A stretch of DNA of 64,000 nucleotides. Source: Ctenosaura bakeri. Lineage: Eukaryota; Chordata; Lepidosauria; Squamata; Iguanidae. The translations under genes and the position numbers were made by a program. The stretch is taken from positions 868,001-932,000 of the forward strand of contig CAOLHI010000057.1 in the NCBI GenBank assembly GCA_948474755.1, in the 5' to 3' direction. The notes below the pieces were generated by a model. It worked only from the letters and a program-made list of their open reading frames with translations, had not been told where the DNA came from and made no database searches. This document shows positions 54,579 to 64,000 of the stretch, piece after piece (position 1 is the first letter of the stretch; each line of letters opens with the position of its first letter).

Positions 54579-54774
54579 TGTGAAGACCCCACCAGGGTCT
54601 CTACCCAGCCTGACACCTTTTTATGTCCAGATCTGAACACCCAGGGAGATCTGGATCAAGCCAGGGCAATGACATTCAGGTCTGTTCCTATTCTCCCCTT
54701 CTTAGGGAACGCAGCCCCTTCTCACTTATTGTCCCCTCTGGCTTCTCCTCCTAGATTATCTTTTATCTATTATA

Positions 54775-55800
54775 AGGGTGATCACGAATGGCTGCTTTTC
54801 ATCCTGGAGAGAACTGACCAGCGGGGTGCCACAGGGTTCTGTCCTAGGCCCAGTGCTGTTCAATATTTTTATCAATGACTTGGATGAAGGAATAGAGGGC
54901 ATGCTGATCAAATTTGCAGATGACACCAAATTGGGAGGGGTTGCTAATACGCCAGAGGACAGGATCAAAATTCAAAATGACCTGGATAGATTGGAGAGCT
55001 GGGCCAGGGCGAACAAAATGAAATTCAACAGAGAGAAATGTAAGGTCCTACACTTAGGCAGAAATAATGGAATACAGAAATATAGGATGGGGGACACGTG
55101 GCTGGATAGCAGTATGTGTGAAAGGGATCTAGGAGTCTTCATAGACCACAAGCTGAACATGAGTCAGCAGTGTGATGCGGCAGCCAAGAAAGCCAATGCA
55201 ATTCTCGGCTGCATCAATAGGAGTATGGTGTCTAGATCGAGGGAGGTACTGGTACCACTCTACTCTGCTTTGGTTAGACCCCATCTTGAATACTGTGTCC
55301 AGTTCTGGGCACCCCAATTCAAGAAGGATATTGACAAGCTGGAGCAAGTCCAGAGGAGGGTGACCAAAATGGTGAGAGGCCTGGAAGCCATGCCCTATGA
55401 GGATAGACTTAGAGAGCTGGGTATGTTTAGTCTGCAGAAGAGGAGGTTAAGAGGGGACATGATAGCCATGTTTAAATATTTGAAGGGATGCCACATAGAG
55501 GAGGGAGAAGGCTTGTTTTCTGCTGCTCCAGAGACCAGGACAAGGAGCAATGGATTCAAGCTGCAGGAAAGAAGATTCCACCTGAACCTCAGGAAGAACT
55601 TCCTGACAGTCAGGGCTGTCCGGCAGTGGAATCTGTTGCCTCGGAGTGTAGTGGAGTCTCCTTCCTTGGAGGTTTTTAAGCAGAGGCTTGATGGCCATCT
55701 GTCGGGAGTGCTTTGAGGGTGTTCCTGCATGGCAGGGGGTTGGACTGGATGGCCTGTGTGGTCTCTTCCAACTCTGAATTTCTATGATTCTATGATTCTA
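54775..55800 (+). mobile_element. young 5'-truncated CR1 LINE
   Basis: Best CR1 copy of the window. It is truncated within the reverse transcriptase domain, holds the whole C-terminal part of ORF2 without a stop (54778-55716), then an ~85-bp 3' UTR with TGGATGGCCTGTGTGGTCTC, TTCCAACTC and a terminal ATTCTATG repeat. It lies inside the Gypsy-like solo LTR. The exact 5' junction is uncertain by several bases, because extra sequence (TTTTATCTATTATAAG) sits between clear LTR and clear CR1 homology. Confidence 0.93.
54778..55716 (+). CDS. CR1 ORF2 C-terminal fragment (reverse transcriptase, partial)
   Basis: 312 codons in one frame. Residues about 15-32 carry [17 protein letters not shown], an RT palm motif; residues about 46-51 carry FADDTK, the catalytic YxDD-type box. 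After these come the thumb and C-terminal region with [61 protein letters not shown], and the end [13 protein letters not shown]. The endonuclease and the N-terminal RT are missing, so it cannot function alone. The ATG used is internal and accidental. The intact frame shows a fairly recent insertion, not a host gene. Neighbours are the two halves of the LTR it interrupts. Confidence 0.9.
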   Translation: MITNGCFSSWRELTSGVPQGSVLGPVLFNIFINDLDEGIEGMLIKFADDTKLGGVANTPEDRIKIQNDLDRLESWARANKMKFNREKCKVLHLGRNNGIQKYRMGDTWLDSSMCERDLGVFIDHKLNMSQQCDAAAKKANAILGCINRSMVSRSREVLVPLYSALVRPHLEYCVQFWAPQFKKDIDKLEQVQRRVTKMVRGLEAMPYEDRLRELGMFSLQKRRLRGDMIAMFKYLKGCHIEEGEGLFSAAPETRTRSNGFKLQERRFHLNLRKNFLTVRAVRQWNLLPRSVVESPSLEVFKQRLDGHLSGVL

Positions 55801-56242
55801 TCTCCCTCTACTGCTTTCCCTAAATCCTCACTCTTTTCAGATATAAGGACAAGCAGTGATTTATCTCTCCAATGACTATGTACTGATGGTAGCATGTATA
55901 ACCTAGTACAGAGCAATTGAGACAGCTCTTTATAAAAAAATGTAAACAAATATTTATTAAACACACTGTAAAGGTAAACAGTAGATGGAAATAAAGATTT
56001 CGTAAACCAGCACAACACTTCTCTCTCTCTCAAATCCAAACATACCCTCTTCTCAACATCCACACTCAGCTTTCCACATCAGCTCTCAACTCTGTTCTCC
56101 TCTCAACTTCCTGTTTTCAGTTGGATTTCTCTTGGTTATTCCGCCCATCTAGCCCTCCTTCTGGCTAGCCTGGGGTTCTATTTGCACCAACCAATCCATT
56201 GGAACCCTCTGGGTTGCTAAGCCCCCCCCAGGGTTCTTCACA

Positions 56243-56247
56243 TGGAT
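56243..56247. repeat. target duplication of the interrupted solo LTR
   Basis: TGGAT, identical to 54574-54578. Confidence 0.85.
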
Positions 56248-56317
56248 ATCACTGATAAACACACAAGACTAATATCTAGATTGTATGACAGACACAAAAA
56301 AGGAAACGAACTCCATG

Positions 56318-56557
56318 TTTGGCTCTGTTGTGTCTGCGTGCATTCAAGTCATTTCCAATTTATGGTGACCCTAAGGTCAATGTGTCATGGAGTTTTCTTT
56401 TCAAGATTTGATCAGAGGGTTTTTCCATTGCCTTTCCTTGAGGCTGAAAGGGTATGGCTTGCCCAAGATCACCCAGCAGGTTTCCATGGCCAAGTGGGGA
56501 TTCCAACCCTTTTCTCCAGAACCATAGTCCAGTGTTCAAATCACTATACCACACTGG
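56318..56557 (-). mobile_element. tRNA-headed squamate SINE, nearly full length
   Basis: Antisense. Tail complement TTGTGTCTGCGTGCATTCAA, body TTTGATCAGAGGGTTTTTCC, GGCTTGCCCAAGATCACCCA, and the full tRNA-like head complement ACCATAGTCCAGTGTTCAAA, TCACTATACCACACTGG. The best copy for defining the family here. Confidence 0.9.
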
Positions 56558-56598
56558 ATGTCTGTTCGGATTAAAGGAAACATTATCTGATGATACAC

Positions 56599-56722
56599 AT
56601 CCCACACACACACACATACATATACATATACATATATATACACATATACATATATACACACACGCACACACACATATATATACACACACACATATACATA
56701 GGTATGTATATATATATATATG
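56599..56722. repeat. compound (CA)n/(TA)n microsatellite
   Basis: Alternating CA, TA and CATA runs over more than 120 bp; alternating purine-pyrimidine throughout. Confidence 0.95.
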
Positions 56723-56739
56723 AAAATACTGCATATATT

Positions 56740-57035
56740 ATTGCAATTTGTTATTTATAGCAGCTGTGTATTTTATCTTCATTATTATACCATATTTTAC
56801 AAGATTTTGTGCCCTGTTTCTGTATTCATGATGGTCTTTTGGGGTTTGTAGGTTTAATTACATTTTAATGCTAATTTTAATGATTTTAATGATAACCTTT
56901 AGTTAATGATAATGATAACCTTCAGTTAACCTTTAATGTTAGTGAATGTCTGTGTATGTGTATGTGTGTGATATCTGTTTATGAGCCACCTTGAGTCCTG
57001 GTATTGGGAAAAATGATAGGATATTAGTAATAATT
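56740..57035 (+). mobile_element. L2-type LINE 3' end (degraded)
   Basis: TTTTAATGCTAATTTTAATG, then TTTATGAGCCACCTTGAGTC, CTGGTATTGGGAAAAATGAT, AGGATATTAGTAATAATTA follow the L2-like pattern GTAAGCCGCCTTGAGTCC...GGCGGGATAT.AATAA. Confidence 0.55.
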
Positions 57036-58551
57036 ATCCCTACAAGAAAAAGGTTGATGCAAGTTTTCATAAAAAGCTTTACCACCTTCAGCTGAGCCCT
57101 ACAAAATATGGACAGTAAGCCCTAAAGCAATGATTATAAAGTCTGAGGTCTCACAAAGAATGGTGGGATATAAAGGTAACATTTAAATAGCAAATTGTAG
57201 GAAGACCCAAAAGGGCATGCCATATCATAAAATAAACTGACCAAATTCACATATTCAAAAACAACAAAAGAAATGAAGTAGATTAAAACCATGAAGTGGG
57301 GTGTGTGTGGGAGTCATCAAGAAAAAGATTGCCTGAAATGCAATTTTCTTTTCCTTTCTTTACTCTTTAAAGTATCCCATTTTTCTGATGATAAGCTCAT
57401 CATACTCTTGACTTTTCTAAGAATGTCACGGTAGTGAATTGAACTTGTGAATGTTCTACTCATGGTCAAGATTTGGTACATTTGGTTCCATTAACCTTAC
57501 TTAAAATAAAGCTTTATATTCAATATTAAATATTTTGACTAAGAAATTATAAGTAGATCAACATGTTGTAATACAATTAATTATAATCACAGTGTGTTCT
57601 AAATAATGTTGTTTGTCCTAAGTACAGTAAACCCATTCAATCAATGGAATTTACCTTGTGTGGACTCTCTATTCAACAATGGATTGGGACTAACCAACAG
57701 GATGAGGGACCACGTGTGTGTGTTCAGGGCACTGAAGGTATCAAGATAGATTATAAGTTGAAGATATGCTGCCAGTTTTCCAGGCAGGAGTGGAGGCTCA
57801 TTAGGGGCCTTTGTTAGTTGACAAAATCAATGAAGGCTTTGCCCTTTCTTGCTTACTCATCTTTGTTAGAGGGGCTGGATGATGAGAGAATATGATTGTA
57901 AGGAAAGGCCTGCTAGAGCCTTTACCCCAGTCACAGTGGAGGTGCCCATGGTTGGATGGTGAGTTTGAAAGAACCAAACTGAAGGCAGAAAAATAACTTT
58001 AGAAACCCCAACAGAAGGAACATTGATTAAGGAAATGCATCTTGGAGAGAAATAGCCAGATCCTTCATGGATAGAAATAACCTGATCTTTTCCAAAGTAA
58101 TCTAAAAGAGAAAAGGATGGGAGAGAGATACATTGTGATATGTCTTCCCTCATCAAAGAGCAGATGGAGAGAGAGTGGAGGCTTCAGTGGAATGGTTCTT
58201 TTTCTTTTACAACAGAGGACAGTCAATTAACCCCGGGTGAACCAGACAAAGTTGTCTGTGCATAAAGCTTTTGAGATAGGTGGCTGACATATGAAGCAAA
58301 AGCAAGCAGGAAAGGAAGACAAAAAGGTAAATTCAATTGCTAGTCCCAACTAGAGTATTGCTATTGCATCATAGTGAATGGTAAGTCATCAGTTATAGAA
58401 ATCTTATTTAATCTGTGGATCAACTCTAGTTGGGCTAGAAGTTGGATTTAGGTCAAAGTTTTAGTCAGTCACCAGGGCACCAAAAAAGTTCAAATTTTAG
58501 TTCAAAATCAACCTAATAGAGTATGTTTAATATCAGCATTTGTGGAGGTCA
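57036..58551. other. unique-looking DNA, no gene seen
   Basis: No exon, RNA or element recognised. Confidence 0.5.
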
Positions 58552-58737
58552 ATAAGCCAGCGTGGTGCCGTGGCTTGCGTGTTGCGTGTTGTGATTTCCC
58601 AGATCAGCCATGGAAACCCACTGGATGACCTTGGACCCATCACACACTCTCAACCCCAGAAAATCCAATGATAAGTACATCTTAGAGTCACTGTAAGTGA
58701 AAAGTGACCTGAAGGCACACAACAACAAGAACAACAA
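58552..58737 (+). mobile_element. tRNA-headed squamate SINE
   Basis: AAGCCAGCGTGGTGCCGTGG, GCCATGGAAACCCACTGGAT, GACCTTGGACCCATCACACA, GTGACCTGAAGGCACACAAC, AACAAGAACAACAAG. It lacks the B-box stretch of the head. Confidence 0.88.
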
Positions 58738-61700
58738 GAGGTTAATATTGGGGGAGGAAATGCATTTCTGTTCCTCAAGAAAAAAAAATCCAAACCCCTT
58801 TCTCATGCAGCTCTAACTTAGTGCTCCTTTACATTTCTGGTCACTTTGTTGAAATGTCTACTGAAGTGTGTATAGATGTCTAAGTCTGGAGTTTTGAGTT
58901 GGGTCAGAGATTTGTTGTCAGATTTGATGGAAATGTGTGGAAAAGTATGATAGCTGCAATCCAATTCATGTATACATTCAGGTAATGGGAATTAGGGAAT
59001 TTCACATCAAAATTCAGATGGAAGGTTTGGTTTCTCTGATCTACAAATGCTTCATAGAAGAATCTTATATCATTACAGCAAATCTAAAACCTTAGCAGTG
59101 AGATTAATTGGACATCAAACTCTCAGAGGCCCAGTGGAGGAGGATGGGATTTTCAGTTTATTCTACTTCACCATTCAGTTCAGGAGGAAGCTGCAGTTCT
59201 ACTCTTCCCAGAGTCAAGGATGCCTCAAGTGTACATAGAAATCTGTCTCTGCCAGTATTTACCTCTTCCCATAAAAAGAGTTTCTCTTTGTTGTTGGCAA
59301 ATGAGGTTGAAAGAACATCAAATCCACAGAGATGTAAGCCCAGTTTTTGCAAGGCTTTATGAACTGACCCCACAGAACTTGGCTGACTTGGCTAAGCAGA
59401 TGCATTTGAATAAAAGCCTGGAAAAGTTACTTTGTAGGATCAGAAGTCTCAGAATCTTTTTGAAGTTCTGATTATGTTAGCCCCCAAACTCCTGCATTCT
59501 TTCAGTATATTGAGCAACCTTGGGGTTTAAAAATATATCTTCCCAGCAACTGAAGCTTTGTGTAAAACCCCCTGACTGCAAATATTGGAAATTGTGATTG
59601 TGTCCTGAATAACTATACCTCCTCCTTCCTCTAAAAAGCCCCAGCATCTCCTATAGCCTTTGTTTGGAATTTATGTAGTTAACAATAGAACAAAAAATTC
59701 AAGGAGGCAACAGGGAAAGCTTAAAAGAAAGAGATAATGCGGATGTATCCATGTACTCTATGGGAACATAAGGCATGTAATTAACATCTAGCCCAAACTA
59801 GAGAAAGAAAAAAAAATCTGAACTCTTAGACTTCATTAGCAGTTAAAAGAAAAGAAAGATGGAAGAGAGAACTCATTGCCAGCAGGTTAGAAGTTAATTA
59901 GGAGTGGTGCTAGGAGATTTCTGCCTGTCTCAGAAGCTTATAGACTAGTTTAAGGATCTTTATTGCTCCTATAACAATTCTTGTGCTGGCGTGCTCCCTG
60001 AGAATAAAGAAAACAAATGTCAGAATAATTGCAAGCCAGGGTGAAGCGAGATGGATCCTTCGGAGTACAGGAACTTTAAATTCATGTGGCAAGACATAGT
60101 TGCTAATTGTATTAAAGGTTTTTTTTTTCCTGTTAAAAATACTTGCAGTAAAAAAGAAAAAAAAAAGGAAGAAAGGAAGAACGAAAGTCAGTCAGTTTGG
60201 GAAAGTCACCAAAAAAAAAAAAAAAAAGGAGCAAAACAAGTTAAAAACTCATAAAACTCTGGGACATTTGTTAATTGAAGGACTCTGGAGTTTCTGCGCA
60301 AGATAGAAAATGAATATTATCCATAAGGCTGATATTTGTCTTTACCAAACATTTATATTATCTTAATTCCTGTTAAAAAAAAATCCAAAATACCTGAGGG
60401 GGGCAAACAAATTGTGGGAAATTGTCTCCTCTTCATTTTGCTCTCTGGTGGTCTGTGGAATGCAGTGACAGCAGGATTGTTTTTGATGTTGTTTCATTGC
60501 TAACTCTAATTGGCTTATCATCATGACACAATGAATTACCTATTACCGATGGGACATCATCTCAAATGAGTTGGATCAAATTGCCAAAACTGGAAAGAAA
60601 AGTGACCCAAAGCAGTTCCAAGTTAGAAGTAAACAGGGAGAAAAATGGTGCATCCACTGTTTCCTGAGAACTGAACTGCTGAATTGGGATGAATTGTATC
60701 AGGTGAGTTGTATCAGGCTGTACAAAGTGAGTTATCCTTGTGCTGGGGAGGGGAGGGTTCCTTGTGTGATGAAGACAGTGAATACCTCCCCCTGCAATGA
60801 TCACAAAAGGACATGATGATACTATTATTGTAAAACTGGGCATGTTCTCTAAGAAGCTGAAGAGCAGAGTCCTTTATGACTAGCCATTATCCACTGGTTC
60901 TGTGAGGGGAGCAAGGGGCAGAATTAAGGCTTAAGCAGTCCTCTCCACCTATTAAATGTACAAATAAGTGTGTTGGAGAAGTAAGATTTTAAAACATATA
61001 TTCCAAAAGTTAGGGGGTATTTTGGTTCACATTTTAACCCAAGCCAGTGAATCAGATGCATACGTGAACATTAATGTAATGTAATGAGGAAAATACAGCC
61101 CATAAAATTCTTCCCTTCAACATCAGGACTTCCTTATTTCCCGAAAATGGCCCAAAGAGGAACAAAAATATGGCAAAATTACCCTCTAGATCTCTAGGGG
61201 TCATTTGGAAGAAAACAAAGGCAGCCAATGTGGCCCTCCATCCCCTAACATTTGCCCACCCCAAGGTAAACTGTAACATGAGCAGCTTTTTACTTATATA
61301 GACTGGGTGAAAGGAACCAACGTGGTGGGTCTACTCACCAATAAAGAGTATCTGTGCCATGGTATGGCTTATCTTCTCCTGGAGGATTTTTTTTTCTTGT
61401 CCATCTTATCATCTTTGTTCTTTCAGAGGATTTCCCTTGATAAGCAACATAGTTTGACTGTTTTGCTATTGGAATGTTAAGTGACTTGCACACTTCTACT
61501 GTGCTGTATTAAATATGAAGGATTTCCCATGATATTGAGTATTACTTTTAATGGGAAGCTCCACTTTTCATGTATATGCTCTGTTATGAAAGCATATATG
61601 ACACCCTCATTTTTTTCCATTTGTGTATGATCTCCAGAGTGATATCAGGGAGAACAACAACAACAACAACAAAAAAGTGTTATTTATTTAATCAATTCTC

Positions 61701-62524
61701 TTCCTTCCAGTCATGCCCCAAAAGTAACTGAGATGTTCAATGTCTTTTGTGTCTATTGGAATTGAAGGGGAGACGTCCACCTACCAAGCTATTAGAAATT
61801 TGGTCATACAATTCACCCATCACATATGCATGGGTTCTGTTCCAGGAATCTTCATGTAAAACACAAAAATGTGAGTGTCACATCACATTTTAGTCAATGC
61901 ACACAATGTCCACACACCCATGCCAGTGCAGAGGCATGTCTGCCACATCCATTGACTATAATAGGAAATGATGCTTTGTGTGACCTTGCATTTGCTTGTG
62001 AAGAGGTCACACCAGAAGAAGGCATACTACTATTTTCTCCAAGTATTCTGGAGCCTTCCATCCCAGCTGAAATTCAACCTGCACCAGTGGTTTTGGGGGG
62101 CTTAGTAAAATTGTCTTGTAAAAGGATAGCAGTTTGGGGGAGCTCATTCTCAAGAGCAGTGCATGGTGGAGTTTGTTGTGTCCAGTATTTCAGAGAATAG
62201 CGAGGCAATCTTATCATGTCAGACAGATGTAGCTTTCATGATTCCACGTTTGATGTCTGCTTTCATTATTTAAATCCTTTGCGATTTGGTTAGCAGCTGA
62301 TTTTAGTGCCATTATTGTTGATTGTGTTCCATAGCCATTTTAGATTAATAAATATACTAAAGTCTATTTGTGCTTTTCCTTTTATGTTCTTTAATATTCT
62401 TTAATATACTGTTATGCTATTATAACTTTTTGGAAGAATATATTAGTGTTTTTTTACATGCCAACATGTGACTGTGTAGAACACTATAGAGTAAAAGCAA
62501 ATTAAAAATTTCTGATTTTTGCAG
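58738..62524. other. long repeat-poor stretch, no gene seen
   Basis: The longest part of the window with little recognisable repeat. It has A-runs near 60155-60230 and a short (AAC)n at 61656-61672. Sections 59820-60110 and 60250-60560 have the mixed, AT-rich look of conserved non-coding DNA (for example AATGAATTACCTATTACCGA). That is only an impression; cross-species conservation is needed to support it. Short frames (59220-59471, 60571-60816) carry no recognised domain. Confidence 0.4.
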
Positions 62525-62526
62525 TA

Positions 62527-62998
62527 CATTTGTCCCTTCACATTCGCTAGTGATAGGGGTGCAAGACCCTCACAAAAGTGGAAAAATCACAAATATCAAA
62601 ATGTATATGTGTCTTTAAGGGGGCTGAGGCATGGTGGGGAGAGCAGGCACCCAAACCAGGTCATTGAAAGGAAAGGGAAAGGGGGTGAATTGGCATGGTG
62701 GCCCTATACTTTCTCTCTGTTGCCTGTCTCCTTTCTTGGGTGTTGGCAGGGGGCACTGGGAATGGGTTCTGGTTCTGAAAAATCAGACTGTGAGCCATCC
62801 TTAGCTGGCCAGGTAGTGTCTGGTGGAGGATGAGGAGGACCAGAGGCAGGTTTTTAAAGGGCTGTGCAGCCTGATCAGAGCCACCAAGAGGGAGAATTCC
62901 CCTGGAAAAGAAGCACCTGAGTTGGGGGGAGGGGTTGGAGAAATTCACAAATAATTAAATCTGTGAAAGTCAAACCTGCAAATGTGGAGGGTCAACTG
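62527..62998. mobile_element. pogo/Tigger-like element
   Basis: Left end CATTTGTCCCTTCACATTCG; right end complement CAGTTGACCCTCCACATTTG; TA on both sides (62525-62526, 62999-63000). The TIR resembles vertebrate Tigger-type CAGTTGGCCCTCC ends. It contains AAGTGGAAAAATCACAAATA on the left, CCATCCTTAGCTGGCCAGGT in the middle and TAAATCTGTGAAAGTCAAAC on the right, shared in inverted orientation with 41461-41913. 472 bp, without transposase. Confidence 0.87.
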
Positions 62999-63000
62999 TA

Positions 63001-64000
63001 GTTGAAGGAATAGAGAAATAAGAAAGGGGACAGATGTACACATGGGGGAAATGTGTATGCCTCAGTTGCACAGCTACAGAACAGCTTTTACTCTCATTCA
63101 GTCATTAAGCACCTGTTGGTGCAGAACATACTAAAAAGAGATATCATGAACAAATTGATGTAGCCCCATGCAAGCTGACCCCACAACTTAGCCTCAAGGA
63201 ACTCCTTTGGCCCAAATAATCTATAGGAAAAAGAGCCAGTCACATACCCACTACCAATAAACAGCATGCATAGGGATGGTAAGAGCTAATTCTCTGTATC
63301 TCTACTACAGCTCAGTTTCAGCAGTGATCTTTCTCATTTCTAAGGTCACTCTTCCCATAGTCAATTAGTTTGTAATGCTAATTTCACAATTGCTGTTTTG
63401 CTTATCCTGCTCCTTGCTTTTCCTTGCTTTGAACTGTTTACTAGTTCATCAACTTTCTTCTATAATCAGTGGTATGTTGTGCTATTTTTAAAAAAGTGCA
63501 AATAGAGCCAGATTAATATTTTGCAGGTATTATAGTATTATCATGATTATTATACCTCACAGTGCCCACAGAAACAAAGTCACAGCTGTCTGGTTAAAAT
63601 ATACATCAGACTGATATCAGATTGTATTAACATTACACAGCTTGGAGATCAAAGGTATTTTTTCTAGTCTTCATCTTTTCACTAGTAATCACAAATGTTC
63701 CTTGAAAATTGCTAATTTATTCCTTTTGGGAGAGGTAGGCTTCTTCTTAGTTCACCTTGGTACACTTTCAGCAAGGGAAAAACCCTCCTCCTCCGTCTCC
63801 CCATGAAAAGAAGTTCTTCAAAAGCCTTTGAATAAGTTTTGGTAAAATTCATCAGAGAATAATTCTGCTACTGTAGCTTTAATCTCTAAGGAGCTAAGTT
63901 CATGTTGATCATAGCTACACGATTTAGCTTTCTGCATGAGCAGAATGCTCCTATTGCATATTTTTCTAAGAAGGAATTTCAGAAGTATACTTGAAGGAGA
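63001..64000. other. unique-looking DNA, no gene seen
   Basis: No recognisable exon, RNA or repeat up to the window edge. Confidence 0.5.

Larger units (their letters stand above)
54579..56242 (-). mobile_element. Gypsy-like solo LTR, interrupted by CR1
   Basis: Antisense LTR in two parts (54579 to about 54774, and about 55801-56242). Its ends TGTGAAGA and TCTTCACA are perfect inverted repeats, and TGGAT flanks it on both sides. Left part landmarks: CCAGATCTGAACACCCAGGG, AGATCTGGATCAAGCCAGGG, GTCCCCTCTGGCTTC. Right part: CTCTACTGCTTTCCCTAAAT, CAAGCAGTGATTTATCTCTC, and GGGTTGCTAAGC. These match, complemented and in the same order, the LTR at 7473-8243. A polyadenylation signal (complement) is at 55953-55958. 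The LTR without CR1 is about 640 bp. Confidence 0.87.

Noticed and set aside
60100..60230. Processed-pseudogene-like A-runs
   Set aside because: Several A-runs follow each other, but no upstream gene-like sequence and no flanking direct repeats were found.

Overview
The window looks like non-coding nuclear DNA of a vertebrate, almost certainly a squamate reptile (lizard-like). It is AT-rich with GC-rich islands. I see no host protein-coding exon, no intact RNA gene and no prokaryotic feature. The squamate reading rests on the repeats: a Sauria-type tRNA-derived SINE, many copies of a second tRNA-headed SINE with a ...GACTTGAAGGCACAC tail, a 5S-rRNA-headed SINE with a closely related tail, CR1, L2 and L1 LINE remains, Gypsy-like and ERV-like solo LTRs, and dense short DNA transposons. 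The only long protein-like frame (54778-55716) is the C-terminal part of a CR1 reverse transcriptase.

Layout. 1-9 kb: a 3'-truncated U4 snRNA retropseudogene with a 20-bp target duplication, a foldback MITE split by a Sauria-type SINE, a hAT MITE, and a SINE split by a solo LTR. 9.4-12.5 kb: a long decayed CR1 (ORF1 esterase, ORF2 endonuclease and reverse transcriptase remains) with a 421-bp GGCC-ended DNA transposon inserted cleanly into it. 13.2-14.9 kb and 31.8-33.3 kb: two inverted copies of one ~1.5 kb block. 15.8-17.2 kb: an 868-bp hAT-type element with a 7/8 target duplication holding two opposed SINEs, then a GC-rich GGCC element. 22.6 kb: a nearly perfect 180-bp palindrome. 23-25 kb: an antisense L1 fragment and a solo LTR. 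26-32 kb: two more GGCC elements and small hairpins. 34-44 kb: the 5S-headed SINE, two pogo/Tigger-like elements (one filled with an alternating inverted-repeat array), L2 remains and more MITEs. 45-48 kb: three CR1 3' pieces. 51.2-52.1 kb: an ERV-type solo LTR with a 4-bp duplication. 52.7-53.7 kb: two SINEs and a foldback element. 54.6-56.2 kb: an antisense solo LTR with an exact 5-bp duplication, interrupted by the young CR1. 56-64 kb: SINEs, an L2 3' end and a third pogo/Tigger-like element.

The main theme is a related set of non-autonomous DNA transposons whose ends read GGCC(A/C)TTTC...GAAA(T/G)GGCC. There are a foldback type (A), two ~420-bp types (B and C) and a ~456-bp type (D). The best-preserved copies are flanked by exact 3-bp repeats (TTA, CTA, ACT), which fits a PIF/Harbinger-like origin. 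All five copies of type C keep GTAAGT, a splice-donor match, at the same internal place. Nested insertions give a relative chronology: foldback MITE before Sauria-type SINE, tRNA SINE before Gypsy-like LTR, Gypsy-like LTR before CR1, old CR1 before type B.

All family names come from sequence features read by eye. No database or alignment program was used, so identities are estimates.
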